Source: AP-15 sp035538335
GTDB lineage: Bacteria; Pseudomonadota; Alphaproteobacteria; ATCC43930; CGMCC-115725
Reading direction: 5' to 3'
Length of the DNA stretch: 64,000 nucleotides
Assembly (NCBI GenBank): GCA_035538335.1
Contig: DATLKN010000022.1
Location: forward strand, 62,001 to 126,000
Positions 51,337 through 59,780 of the stretch are shown here, piece by piece. The notes below the pieces were generated by a model that was not told the DNA's origin, ran no database searches, and was given only the letters and a program-made list of their open reading frames with translations. Numbering within the stretch: position 1 is the stretch's first letter; each line of letters opens with the position of its first letter. The translations under genes and the position numbers were made by a program.

Positions 51337-51708
51337 ATGGCTAAGCCGAAGAGAGGGCGGTCCACCGCCGCGATCGACGATCACGTCGGCGCACGCATCC
51401 GCGAGCGCCGCATCATGTTGGGCCTGACCCAGCAGCAGCTCGCCGAGATGATCGGCGTCACCTATCAGCAGGCCCACAAATACGAGCGCGGGATCAACCG
51501 GGTCTCGGCCGGCAGGCTGTTCGAGATCGCCAAGGCGCTGAGCGCCCCGATCAGCTATTTCTACGAGGGGGTCGGCCAGGAAGGCCCGCGCCAGGCGACC
51601 CCGCACCAGCGCATGCTGCTCGAGATCGCGCGCAATTTCGCCGAGATCCATAACGAGAAGCATCAGGAAGCGGTCAGCCAGCTGGCGCGGGCGCTCGCCG
51701 GCCGCTGA
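51337..51708 (+). CDS. XRE-family transcriptional regulator
   Basis: A 123-residue regulator with a Cro/CI-type helix-turn-helix at about 17-72 (RIRERRIMLGLTQQQLAEMI, then GVTYQQAHKYERGINRVSAG). The C-terminal half (ATPHQRMLLEIARNF onwards) is a short helical tail. This compact form is widespread in alphaproteobacteria. The ATG at 51337 has GGGTGA upstream; a GTG at 51328 would add three residues. Divergent from the dehydratase operon, it may control that operon. Confidence 0.9.
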   Translation: MAKPKRGRSTAAIDDHVGARIRERRIMLGLTQQQLAEMIGVTYQQAHKYERGINRVSAGRLFEIAKALSAPISYFYEGVGQEGPRQATPHQRMLLEIARNFAEIHNEKHQEAVSQLARALAGR

Positions 51709-51994
51709 CCACCTGCGGCCGAGCCGAGCCGCAGGCTGCGCGATCGGCGCCGAGACCAGAATAGGCCTCGATTCGCGCCAAGCGGCGTGGCCTGCGACCA
51801 GCGCAGCATAATAAACGCTGAGACAGTGCAAGGCCGCCGCTTCTTCGGTAGCGGCGGCCGGCGTGGGCGTCTTGCCCGAGCGCGCCGCCATGCCTCGCGC
51901 GCAAGGCTTGCGCGCGACCCGACAGGCTATGCTAATTTCCCAGCCGAGGGCCCGCAACAAGCAAGCGGCCCGACAAAACGCAGCAGGTGAGGGA

Positions 51995-53296
51995 ATGTCT
52001 CAGGATCCATCGAGCCCATCGGGTGCCACATCCGCGTTCCGCTGGTGGCAGCTGGTGATTGGCATCATCTGCATGGTGATGATCGCCAATCTGCAATATG
52101 GCTGGACGCTGTTCGTCAACCCGATCGACCAGAAGTACCATTGGGGAAGGGCGGCGATTCAGGTGGCGTTCAGCATCTTCGTCGCGCTCGAGACGTGGCT
52201 GACGCCGATCGAAGGCTGGCTGGCCGATGCGCTTGGTCCGCAGCGCGGGCCGAAACTCGTTGTGGCGGTCGGCGGCGTGGTGTTCGCGATCGGCTGGATC
52301 GTCAACTCTTTCGCCGGCACTCTGGGGATGCTCTATTTCGGCTCGGCGCTGACCGGCGTCGGGGCCGGTGCGGTCTATGCGACGGCGGTGGGAAATTCCG
52401 TCAAATGGTTTCCCGATCGGCGCGGCTTGGCGGTCGGACTGACCGCGGCCGGGTTCGGAGCAGGCGCGGCGCTGACCGTCATCCCGATTCGCGCAGTCAT
52501 CGGGTCGAGCGGCTACGCGAGCGCGTTCTTCTGGTTCGCTGTCGTGCAAGGGGCGGTCGTGTTCGTGCTCGCATGGTTCCTGCGCGCGCCTCTGCCGGGC
52601 GAGACGCCGAGCTCGGTGCCGCCGAAGGTAGCGCAAACGGCGCAGAGCTACTCGCCGCAGCAAATGCTGGCGACGCCGGTCTTCTGGGTGCTCTACGTGA
52701 TGTTCATCCTGGTCGCGGCGAGCGGCTTGATGGCGACCGCACAGATCGCGCCGATCGCCAAGGATTACGGGGTCGCCAACATCGTGCTGCTGTGGGGCGG
52801 CACGACACTGACGATTGCGCTGCTCGTCGACAACGTCTGCAACGGCGCCGCACGACCGCTGTTCGGCTGGGTTTCGGACAATATCGGGCGCGAGAACACG
52901 ATGGCGATCGCCTTCGGACTGGGCGGGATAAGCTACTGGCTGCTCGGCGCGGCAGGCAGCAGCCCGTGGGCGTTTGTCCTCTTCGCCGGCCTGATCTTCC
53001 TGACCTGGGGCGAGATCTTCAGTCTCTTCCCGTCGACCTGCACCGACACGTTCGGGCCTAAATACGCAACGGCGAATCTGAGCTTCCTCTATACGGCCAA
53101 AGGTGCCTCGGCCTTCCTGGTGCCGGTGGCCAACATCATCAAGTCGCATACCGGCAGCTGGCACATGGTGTTCCTCATCACCGCAATCATGAATTTCATC
53201 GTCGTGGCGCTGGCGCTCTTCGTGCTTAAGCCGCTGCGGACGCGGCAGATGGAAGAGGTCGGCGGCGGAATCCCCGGGGCGCGGCCGGCAGTGTGA
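51995..53296 (+). CDS. OFA-family MFS transporter (oxalate/formate antiporter-like)
   Basis: A 433-residue twelve-helix transporter. WWQLVIGIICMVMIANLQYGWTLF-type first helix, RAAIQVAFSIFVALETW and GVGAGAVYATAVGN resemble oxalate/formate antiporter (OFA) family members, which exchange small carboxylates. The ATG at 51995 follows AGGTGAGGG; the frame is open upstream but not protein-like. The 286-nt gap after the XRE gene shows no further gene. It ends 5 nt before the convergent carboxymuconolactone-decarboxylase-like gene. Confidence 0.88.
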   Translation: MSQDPSSPSGATSAFRWWQLVIGIICMVMIANLQYGWTLFVNPIDQKYHWGRAAIQVAFSIFVALETWLTPIEGWLADALGPQRGPKLVVAVGGVVFAIGWIVNSFAGTLGMLYFGSALTGVGAGAVYATAVGNSVKWFPDRRGLAVGLTAAGFGAGAALTVIPIRAVIGSSGYASAFFWFAVVQGAVVFVLAWFLRAPLPGETPSSVPPKVAQTAQSYSPQQMLATPVFWVLYVMFILVAASGLMATAQIAPIAKDYGVANIVLLWGGTTLTIALLVDNVCNGAARPLFGWVSDNIGRENTMAIAFGLGGISYWLLGAAGSSPWAFVLFAGLIFLTWGEIFSLFPSTCTDTFGPKYATANLSFLYTAKGASAFLVPVANIIKSHTGSWHMVFLITAIMNFIVVALALFVLKPLRTRQMEEVGGGIPGARPAV

Positions 53297-53301
53297 CGGC
53301 G

Positions 53302-53853
53302 CTAACCGGTCGGCAGCGGGAACTCGTCGAGATAGCCGAGGTAGTCCTCTTCGACATCGATCTCGGTCGCGTCGAGGAGACGGACGAGGCCGTTATAGAA
53401 GGCGATCGTCAGCAACAGATCGACTAGCCGCTCGTTGTCGAGGTCAGCGTTGAGCGCGGCAAACGTCTCGCCTGAGAGCCCGGAGCCGCTCGTCATCTCG
53501 CGCGCCGCGGCGAGCACGGTGCGGGCGAGCGGCTCGAGGCCGCTTGGACGGCCCGCGCTCTCCTCTGCGACCGCCCGGATATCGTCATCGCCGACCCCGA
53601 ATTCGCGCCCGATCTTGACGTGGTGCGAAAAGCCGTAGCGCGACTTCGTCAAATAGGCGACCTGCAGGATCGCAAGTTCGCGCAGCCGCGGATCGAGGCG
53701 GCTGCCGTCGCGGATGAACCGCGCCAGGCCGTTCATGCTGCGCGCGGCGCGCGGGCTGTGCGCCAGCATCCGGTAGAGATTGATGTTGCGCGCCAGCAGA
53801 TCCCGGTGCTCGGGCAACAGGTCGGAGCGGTCGAGATAGGGCAGCCTCGCCAT
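53302..53853 (-). CDS. Carboxymuconolactone decarboxylase-like (CMD) protein
   Basis: A 183-residue all-helical AhpD/CMD-fold protein. The conserved RELAILQVAYLTKSRYGFSHH segment has the Glu and His pair but no CxxC, so it belongs to the non-redox CMD branch rather than peroxidase partners. It is last in a four-gene operon with a gentisate-dioxygenase-like enzyme, where CMD proteins often occur in aromatic catabolism. The exact reaction is unknown. Confidence 0.85.
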   Translation of the reverse strand: MARLPYLDRSDLLPEHRDLLARNINLYRMLAHSPRAARSMNGLARFIRDGSRLDPRLRELAILQVAYLTKSRYGFSHHVKIGREFGVGDDDIRAVAEESAGRPSGLEPLARTVLAAAREMTSGSGLSGETFAALNADLDNERLVDLLLTIAFYNGLVRLLDATEIDVEEDYLGYLDEFPLPTG

Positions 53854-53871
53854 CTTTTGAGCCTCCCGTCC

Positions 53872-54675
53872 TCAACCGGGCTCGCGCTCGGGGCCGACGA
53901 GGCTCGCCCCGCCATCGACGACGAGCGTTTGGCCGGTGATGTAGCGCGCCTCGTCCGACAACAGAAAGCGCACCGCGCGGCCGATGTCCCAGCCGGTCCC
54001 TTCGATGCCGAGCACCGACGCCTTGCGCCGCGCCTCGCGGCCGGCGGCGGTCATCTGCCGGGTGTAGACCATCGGCGTATAGACCGGGCCCGGCGCGACG
54101 CAATTGACCCGGATGCCGTCCCGGCCGTGATCGACGGCCATCGCCCGCGTCAGCGCGATGACGGCGCCCTTGGAGGTCGAATAGGCGGTAAGCCCGCGCG
54201 GTCGCAGGGCCGAGATCGACGAGACGTTGACGATCGCCCCGCCTCTTCCGCCCGCGCGCATCGCCGGGATCGCGTGCCGGGAGGCGAAAAACATACTCTC
54301 GGTGTTGACGCGCATGACGCGGCGCCAATCCTCGCGCGGCATGTCGACGACGCTGCCGCGGCCGCCGATGCCGACGTTGTTGTCCAGGCAATCGAGGCGC
54401 CCGAACCGCCGCACCGCCTCGGCGACCATGGCGCGCGCCTCGTCTTCGACCGTCACGTCGGCGGCGAAAGCGGCGGCGCTGCCGCCCTCCTCGGCGATCA
54501 TCGCGACGGTGCGCTCGGCTGCCTCGCGCGCGATATCGACGACGAGCACCTGCGCCCCGGCGCGGGCCAACAGGATCGCGGCGGCCCGGCCGTTGCCGAT
54601 CCCGTCCTCGGCGGCGCCGCCGCCGGTCACGATCGCCGCCTTGCCGGCAAAGCCGCGCTCGTCGCTGTCGGGCAT
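53872..54675 (-). CDS. Short-chain dehydrogenase/reductase
   Basis: A 267-residue SDR. The cofactor loop is an elongated variant (AAIVTGGGAAEDGIGNGRA), with DNNVGIGG replacing the usual NNAG, catalytic Ser in NVSSISA and YSTSK. Third gene of the gentisate-like operon (18-24 nt spacings). It could oxidise a hydroxylated side chain or dihydrodiol before ring cleavage, which is inference from position. Confidence 0.88.
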   Translation of the reverse strand: MPDSDERGFAGKAAIVTGGGAAEDGIGNGRAAAILLARAGAQVLVVDIAREAAERTVAMIAEEGGSAAAFAADVTVEDEARAMVAEAVRRFGRLDCLDNNVGIGGRGSVVDMPREDWRRVMRVNTESMFFASRHAIPAMRAGGRGGAIVNVSSISALRPRGLTAYSTSKGAVIALTRAMAVDHGRDGIRVNCVAPGPVYTPMVYTRQMTAAGREARRKASVLGIEGTGWDIGRAVRFLLSDEARYITGQTLVVDGGASLVGPEREPG

Positions 54676-54699
54676 GCGAGCCTCCCTCTTTCGCCGGGG

Positions 54700-55749
54700 T
54701 CAGGCGTTGCCGCGCGCCTCCCGCCACAGCCCCAATTTTTCCTGGACCGGCCGATCGGAGAAGCTGAACAGCACCGCTTCGGCTTCGGCGTGGTGGGTCG
54801 CCGCCATCCAGCTCGGCACGACGAAGATGTCGCGCGGCCGCCAGCGCAGCACGGTATCGCCGACACGGGTTTCGCCATGTCCCTCGACCGCGACGAACAC
54901 GGTGCCGTCGGTCGAACGGTAGGGGCGAGTCGAAAACCCCTTCGGCAGCAGCTGCACGAAGGTGCCGATCGTCGGCATCGCCCAATCGCCGGAGGCCGGG
55001 TTCACGTAGCGCAATTTATGCCCGTGATAGGGGTCGGGATCGTCGTTGCGGGCGAGCGTCGACAGCGATTCGCGCGTGCGCTCGTAGGGATAATTGAAGA
55101 CCGGCGAGGTCTTGACCTGCGGCCGCCAATCGATGGGCGCGAGATTGTTGCCGAAACGCGCGCCGCTGTCGCCCTCCGGCCGGGTCACGGCCTGCATTTC
55201 GGCGGCGCCGGGCTCGGCGAAGCTCGCGTCGAGGAGGCTCACGAGCGGAACGTCGAGCCCGTCGAGCCAGACCATCGGGCGATCGGTCTCGTTGCCATGG
55301 TCGTGCCAGGTCCAGGACGGCGTGATGACGAAATCGCCCGGCCGCATTGTCGTGCGTTCGCCGTCGACCGCGGTATAGGCGCCCTCGCCCTCGATGATGA
55401 AGCGAAGCGCCGACTGGCTGTGGCGATGCGCCGGCGCCACCTCGCCGGGCAGGATCAGCTGCAGCCCGGCGAACAGCGAATGAGTGATCGAGGGCTGTCC
55501 CGAAAGACCGGGATTTTGCAGGATCAGCACGCGCCGTTCTGCCTCTTTCGCGGTGATGAGCCCGCCGGCTTCCATCAGATAGGGCCGCACCTCGCTGTCG
55601 TAATGCCACACGGCCGGCCGGCACGGCGTCACCGGCTCGCGCGTCACCAGCGAATGCAGCTTTTCCCAGAGCGGCGCCAGATTTGCCCCGGCGATCCGGC
55701 CGTAGTAGGCGCGGCGCTCGGGGGAGGCCGTCGCGGCTTCGCTCGACAT
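54700..55749 (-). CDS. Gentisate 1,2-dioxygenase-like cupin dioxygenase
   Basis: A 349-residue bicupin of the gentisate/1-hydroxy-2-naphthoate dioxygenase family. The first cupin carries HRHSQSALRFIIEG and PSWTWHDHGNE, giving the three-His iron site; WLDGLDVPLV is a family mark. The second cupin (HGETRVGDTVLRWRPRDIFVVP) is retained. Substrate could be gentisate, salicylate or a related acid. The gene starts 4 nt after the DapA-like gene. Maleylpyruvate isomerase and fumarylpyruvate hydrolase genes are not nearby. Confidence 0.9.
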   Translation of the reverse strand: MSSEAATASPERRAYYGRIAGANLAPLWEKLHSLVTREPVTPCRPAVWHYDSEVRPYLMEAGGLITAKEAERRVLILQNPGLSGQPSITHSLFAGLQLILPGEVAPAHRHSQSALRFIIEGEGAYTAVDGERTTMRPGDFVITPSWTWHDHGNETDRPMVWLDGLDVPLVSLLDASFAEPGAAEMQAVTRPEGDSGARFGNNLAPIDWRPQVKTSPVFNYPYERTRESLSTLARNDDPDPYHGHKLRYVNPASGDWAMPTIGTFVQLLPKGFSTRPYRSTDGTVFVAVEGHGETRVGDTVLRWRPRDIFVVPSWMAATHHAEAEAVLFSFSDRPVQEKLGLWREARGNA

Positions 55750-55753
55750 CGCC

Positions 55754-56683
55754 CTACTCCGCAGCCTCGCGCGCGCGTTCGCCGAGGCTGAAGCCGATCT
55801 TTTCGAGGTCGGCGATCAGCGCCTTCGACTGCGCCGCGTCGAGCGGCACCAGCGGCGGGCGCACCGCAGCCCATTCGGGATCGTGGTGGAAATGCGCCAC
55901 GACCCGCTTCAAGGCGGGAACCATCGGGTAGGCCTGCATCGTCTTGCGGGCGAGCGTGATCTCGGCCTGCAAGGCGTCGGCGTTCGGCCCCCGCCAATTG
56001 TCGTAGAGCCTCTTGATGCCGGGCACGTTGATGTTGCCGGTCGCGGTGATGCAGCCCATGGCGCCCTTTCTGAGGCCGTCGAGGAGGAAGACCTCGGAGC
56101 CGGGGAACACCGCGAAACCGGGATAGCGGTCGAGCAGCGCCGCCGTGTTGTTCCAGTCGCCGGAGCTGTCCTTGAGGCCGACGACCGTCGCGGGATAGGC
56201 CTTGATCAGGCGGCCGACGAGATCGAGCGAGAAGCCGACCACGGCGACGGGCGGGATGTGATAGAGGAACATCCGCAACGCCGGCGAGGCGACCCGGTCG
56301 ATGACCGCGGCGAAAAAGGCGAAGATGCCGTCGTCGGGTACGCCCTTGTAATAGAAGGGCGGCAGCATCAGGACGCCGCCGCAGCCGCGCTCGACGGCGT
56401 GCCGCGCCAGCATCGCGGCGTCGGAAAAGGCGCAGGCGCCCACCCCCGGCATCAGCTTGCCGGCCGGAATGCCGGCCTCGACCAGCTTGTCCAGCAGATG
56501 CATGCGCTCGGCCGGCGACATCGAATTGGCTTCGCTCGTCGTGCCGAAGATCGACAGCCCGCCGGCGCCCTGGTCGAGCAGCCAACGGCAGAATGCGACA
56601 TAGCGCGAGGCGTCGGGTTCGCCGTCCCGCGTGAACGGCGTCAGGACCGGGACGAGCACTCCGGCAAATGGCTGCGCGGTCAT
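55754..56683 (-). CDS. DapA-superfamily aldolase/lyase
   Basis: A 309-residue class I aldolase-type barrel. GTTSEANS matches the GTTGE loop, YHIPP carries the conserved Tyr and VGLKDSSGDW the Schiff-base Lys (about 166). Lysine biosynthetic DapA is unlikely, because the gene heads an aromatic-type operon with a ring-cleaving dioxygenase, SDR and CMD protein. Aldol cleavage or hydration of a pyruvate-containing intermediate is plausible. GGAG lies 7 nt before the ATG at 56683; an ATG five codons upstream is possible. Confidence 0.87.
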   Translation of the reverse strand: MTAQPFAGVLVPVLTPFTRDGEPDASRYVAFCRWLLDQGAGGLSIFGTTSEANSMSPAERMHLLDKLVEAGIPAGKLMPGVGACAFSDAAMLARHAVERGCGGVLMLPPFYYKGVPDDGIFAFFAAVIDRVASPALRMFLYHIPPVAVVGFSLDLVGRLIKAYPATVVGLKDSSGDWNNTAALLDRYPGFAVFPGSEVFLLDGLRKGAMGCITATGNINVPGIKRLYDNWRGPNADALQAEITLARKTMQAYPMVPALKRVVAHFHHDPEWAAVRPPLVPLDAAQSKALIADLEKIGFSLGERAREAAE

Positions 56684-57001
56684 CTCGAAACTCCTCATCG
56701 CGAAAAAGCGTCCATGCCGCGAGTAAGCGACCGCCGCCGGCCGCCGTCAACTGGGTAGTGGGTGATGTGAGATGCGATGGGCTTGGAGTGTCCGCTGCGG
56801 GCAGCCGCTCTTCCGCTCGTTCGGCGATTTAATCGTAGCCTTCGGCTATCGTGTGCGCCTGGGGCCTCCTCGCGCACCCAAAACAGGGTTGCAAGGGATA
56901 TCGTCACCGACCACTTTTAACAGATCGCCCTGACGACCCGCTGGGCATAGCGGCGACTGAGAGAGAAGCGCGCTCCCGCTCTAATCGGAGAGGGGGCGCA
57001 A
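56684..57001. other. Divergent intergenic region dapA-like / crp-fnr
   Basis: A 318-nt stretch holding the promoters of the gentisate-like operon and of the Crp/Fnr gene. A small TAGCC-TTC-GGCTA hairpin lies near 56836-56848, and GGAGAGGGGGCG precedes the regulator's ATG. I see no FNR or CRP box that I would defend, and no gene. Confidence 0.4.
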
Positions 57002-57703
57002 ATGCCATCCACTCACAATGCTTTTCAAAACCGTCTTCTCGCAGCGTTCCCGCCGGAAGATGTGCAGCGCTTTTTTTCGGATCTCCGTCCCGTTTCCTTG
57101 CCCCTGCGGCACGTTCTCTATGACGTAGGCGCACCGCTCGACCACGTTTACTTTATCGAGCAAGGGCTGTCTTCGATCCTGACGAGCATGTCGAACGGCT
57201 CCACCATCGAAGTCGGAATGATCGGCACGGAGGGGATGGTCGGGGTGCAGGTTCTTCTCGGAGGCCTGACATCGAACCGCCAGTTCATCGCGCAGGCCCC
57301 GATAAACGCGCTGCGCATGAATGCCGCTCGGTGCAAGGCGGCATTTGATCAGAGCGCGGCGGTGCGCGGTGTCATGCTGCGCTTTGCCGAAGCCGTCTTC
57401 GACCTCGCCTCGCAAACCGCTGCCTGCAACCGCCTCCACTCGATCGAACAGCGCTGCGCCCGTTGGCTCTTGATGTCGAGCGATCGCGTTCGCTCGGACA
57501 CCATCCCGATGACGCACGAATTCCTGGCGTCGATGCTCGGCGTCCGGCGTGCCGGGATTACGACGACGCTCGGAGAACTCGATCGCTCCGGGCTAATCAA
57601 CAATGGTCGCGGTCACGTCACGATCACCGATCGCGAGGGCCTCGAGGCGACCGCTTGCGAGTGCTACGAGATCGATCACCGTCGACTCCAAGGGTTGCCC
57701 TGA
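57002..57703 (+). CDS. Crp/Fnr-family transcriptional regulator
   Basis: A 233-residue regulator with a cyclic-nucleotide-binding-type beta-roll (about 20-120; YFIEQGLSSILTSM, VGMIGTEGMVG) and a winged helix near the C-terminus (MTHEFLASMLGVRRAGITTTL). There is no N-terminal cysteine cluster, so it is not an FNR-type iron-sulfur sensor. Residues expected to bind cAMP phosphate are not evident, so the effector is open. The two small genes that follow could be in its regulon. Confidence 0.92.
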   Translation: MPSTHNAFQNRLLAAFPPEDVQRFFSDLRPVSLPLRHVLYDVGAPLDHVYFIEQGLSSILTSMSNGSTIEVGMIGTEGMVGVQVLLGGLTSNRQFIAQAPINALRMNAARCKAAFDQSAAVRGVMLRFAEAVFDLASQTAACNRLHSIEQRCARWLLMSSDRVRSDTIPMTHEFLASMLGVRRAGITTTLGELDRSGLINNGRGHVTITDREGLEATACECYEIDHRRLQGLP

Positions 57704-57869
57704 GGGCGCCCGCCACTGTTTAGCGGCGGCTGTCAAAAAATTTTTCAACTGTTCTTCACCGTACAGACACGGGAGGGGGGCTTTTTTACCTCTTTACGTC
57801 CGTGAGGGGATCGGGTTGCGCGATCCTCGCGCCCCTATGTTCTCTCACCCGAAGAACCGGGCGCGCATT

Positions 57870-58112
57870 ATGTTTCCCGTCGTGATCCGCATACGCGAGA
57901 CGGATGAAAACGCTCTGACGGCGAGGATGAATGCTATGCGGGAGTGGCTCGACCGTAGCCGGTTCGAGCCTTCGACCTTCCGCTACACATTCGAGCCGCT
58001 CGGTTTCGTCTTCCAGGTCGATTTCAAGGTGGAGGCCGAGGCGGCTGCCTTTGCCAACCAGTTCGGCGGGCGAATTTCGGCCGAATCCGCAGAGATGAAG
58101 GCGGCGGACTAA
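57870..58112 (+). CDS. Small conserved-looking protein of unknown function
   Basis: About 80 residues, hydrophilic, with FRYTFEPLGFVFQVDFKVEA as its most structured part. It resembles short proteins common in alphaproteobacteria, but I cannot assign a function. ATG at 57870 was chosen for a sensible N-terminus; an ATG at 57837 is possible and neither has a clear ribosome-binding site. It is 19 nt before the next small gene and 166 nt after the Crp/Fnr gene. Confidence 0.6.
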   Translation: MFPVVIRIRETDENALTARMNAMREWLDRSRFEPSTFRYTFEPLGFVFQVDFKVEAEAAAFANQFGGRISAESAEMKAAD

Positions 58113-58131
58113 AGAAAACCAGGAGGGGGCC

Positions 58132-58314
58132 ATGCGGACTTATCGCTGCTTCTTTCTGAACGAGGCCGACCACATCAAAGCTGCCGAAATCATCGAGGTC
58201 GAAGAAATCGACGATGCAGTCGAGAGGGCGCGGGTCATGCTGCGAGAACGGCCTCAGCACCGAACCGTCGAGATATGGGAGGGAGCGCGAATGCTCTACC
58301 GCGTGGGCAAGTGA
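58132..58314 (+). CDS. Small conserved-looking protein of unknown function
   Basis: 60 residues (MRTYRCFFLNEADHIKAAE..., ending VEIWEGARMLYRVGK), predicted as one small alpha/beta unit. A strong AGGAGGGGG ribosome-binding site lies just before the ATG, supporting translation. Similar 60-70 residue proteins occur widely in Hyphomicrobiales. Function unknown. Probably co-transcribed with the gene before it. Confidence 0.68.
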   Translation: MRTYRCFFLNEADHIKAAEIIEVEEIDDAVERARVMLRERPQHRTVEIWEGARMLYRVGK

Positions 58315-58417
58315 GAGAAATCTGAACCAGCAAAAAGCTGAACGGCCCTCGGGGCCTTCACCGTCAAACGCAAAACAGCGAAGCGCCCCGTGGCTCTCGC
58401 CGGAGCTTCGGTGGCCT

Positions 58418-58450
58418 TATTCGACCACTCAAGCTGTATTCGACCACTCA
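58418..58450. repeat. 14-bp tandem direct repeat
   Basis: TATTCGACCACTCA occurs twice, at 58418-58431 and 58437-58450, separated by AGCTG. Two copies only, so it is not a CRISPR. It could be a paired binding site or the footprint of a small duplication. Confidence 0.5.
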
Positions 58451-58600
58451 GGCGACGGCGGTTCGGTCGCATAGGCGGGACGCGTTCGATCTTGCAGGGA
58501 TGCCCCTAACGCACCTGCCCAACGCGCCCCTTCGACATGGCCGCGAAGCACCGCTCGCGGTGAACTAAGCGCATTTTCCGACCGGGTGGACCCACTTCTT

Positions 58601-58693
58601 CGTCACCCCCGCGTGATCCCCGCCTTCGCGGGGAGGGGTCCAGGGCAACGCTCCGTCGCTCGCCCTGGGTTCCCGCTTTCGCGGGAACGACGA
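58601..58693. repeat. Dispersed palindromic repeat unit
   Basis: A CGTCACCCCC...GGGAACGACG unit with two internal hairpins: CCCCGC-CTTC-GCGGGG (58619-58634) and TTCCCGC-TTTC-GCGGGAA (58671-58688), with CCAGGGC / GCCCTGG arms between them. The pattern matches the GTCATTCCCGCGAAAGCGGGAA-like repeat scattered in many proteobacterial genomes. Confidence 0.7.
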
Positions 58694-58835
58694 ACTGCTC
58701 TGATCGGATACGGCTTCTAACGAGCCGATTTTCGGCCCCGATCAAGGAGGCAATTTCAAAAACTCAGTCACCGGCCGGCTGGAGGTATGCGCGAGTCATG
58801 TACTACTATCCTGCCGACGATCGCAGGGGGATGAA

Positions 58836-59780
58836 TTGAGCGAAAATCAGCCGTTCGAGGAGGCCGGGACCTTCATGGGCGTGCCGGCCGCGCGCAAGCT
58901 CTCCGGCAATCTGGCGGCGATCCTCGGAATCCCGTTCGATTGCGGCGTTCATCCGACCCGGATCGGCGCGCGGCTGGGGCCGCAGGCGATCCGCCAGCAA
59001 TCGGGGTTGGTGCGGCGCTACGAGCCGCCGTTCCGGGATTTCGATCCCATAGAACGGTTGCGCCTCGTCGATTGCGGCGATGTGAAGGTGCGGCCGAGCT
59101 ATATCTCGGAAGCCTTCGCGAATATCGACAGGGCAGTCTCGGAGATCGTCACCGCCGGCGCCATCCCGGTCACGATGGGCGGCGACGGCGCCGTCACGCT
59201 GCCGCAGTTGCGCGCGCTGCATCGCCGCCACCCTGGTCTCGTCGTCCTTCATATCGACGCGCATACCGACGCCTACCCCGACGACGGCGTCAGCAAATAC
59301 ACGACGGCGACGACCTTTACCCGCGCCGCCGAGGAGGGCGTCGTCGACACCGAGAACTCGATCCATCTCGGCGCGCGCGGCCCGATCGCCTACCAGGGCA
59401 TCTTCGAATATACGCGCCGCTGGGGCTATGAGCTGATCGCCGGGGCCGAGCTCGAGCGCCAGGGGATCCCCGCCATCCTCGCCTACATCCGCAAACGGCT
59501 GGAAGGGCGCCCGGTCTATCTGTGCTTCGACATGGACGTATTCGACCCTTCGGTGGCGCCGGGCGTGTGCACCCCGACCTGGGGCGGGCTCACGGCCAAG
59601 GAAGGACTCGCGCTGCTCGACGGGCTCGCGGGGCTCGATTTCGTCGCCTTCGACGTCAACACGGTGAGCCCGCCGCACGACAGCGCCGGCATGACCGCCT
59701 TCCTCGCCGGCACCGTCATCCTCAAATGCCTGCAGGCGGCGGCGATCGGGCTCGACCGCAAGAACGCGCCGCCGCCATGA
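58836..59780 (+). CDS. Agmatinase/arginase-family ureohydrolase-like protein
   Basis: A 314-residue ureohydrolase-fold protein. Metal-binding DAHTD (D141, H143, D145) and DMDVFDPS (D232, D234) are intact. The usual GGDHS motif, whose His is the first manganese ligand, reads GGDGA here with Gly at 118. The guanidinium-binding region (E/VNP in arginases) is DVNTVSPPHD. The substrate may therefore differ from agmatine or arginine, or the site may bind one metal. It starts with TTG behind AGGGGG. The stop overlaps the enoyl-CoA hydratase start (ATGA). Confidence 0.82.
   Translation: MSENQPFEEAGTFMGVPAARKLSGNLAAILGIPFDCGVHPTRIGARLGPQAIRQQSGLVRRYEPPFRDFDPIERLRLVDCGDVKVRPSYISEAFANIDRAVSEIVTAGAIPVTMGGDGAVTLPQLRALHRRHPGLVVLHIDAHTDAYPDDGVSKYTTATTFTRAAEEGVVDTENSIHLGARGPIAYQGIFEYTRRWGYELIAGAELERQGIPAILAYIRKRLEGRPVYLCFDMDVFDPSVAPGVCTPTWGGLTAKEGLALLDGLAGLDFVAFDVNTVSPPHDSAGMTAFLAGTVILKCLQAAAIGLDRKNAPPP

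Larger units (their letters stand above)
58315..58835. other. 521-nt intergenic region with repeats
   Basis: The longest gene-free stretch. It holds a GGCCC-TCG-GGGCC hairpin (58344-58356) after the small gene, a 14-bp direct repeat (58418-58450) and a palindromic dispersed-repeat unit (58601-58693). The last 50 nt should carry the promoter for the hydrolase operon, with AGGGGG before its start. I see no protein gene. Confidence 0.5.

Noticed and set aside
57770..57790. Possible intrinsic terminator (GC-rich tract followed by six T) after the Crp/Fnr gene
   Set aside because: No inverted repeat precedes the T-run, so it does not form the required hairpin.
58418..58450. Possible CRISPR array
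   Set aside because: Only two 14-bp copies with a 5-bp gap; no array and no cas genes in the window.
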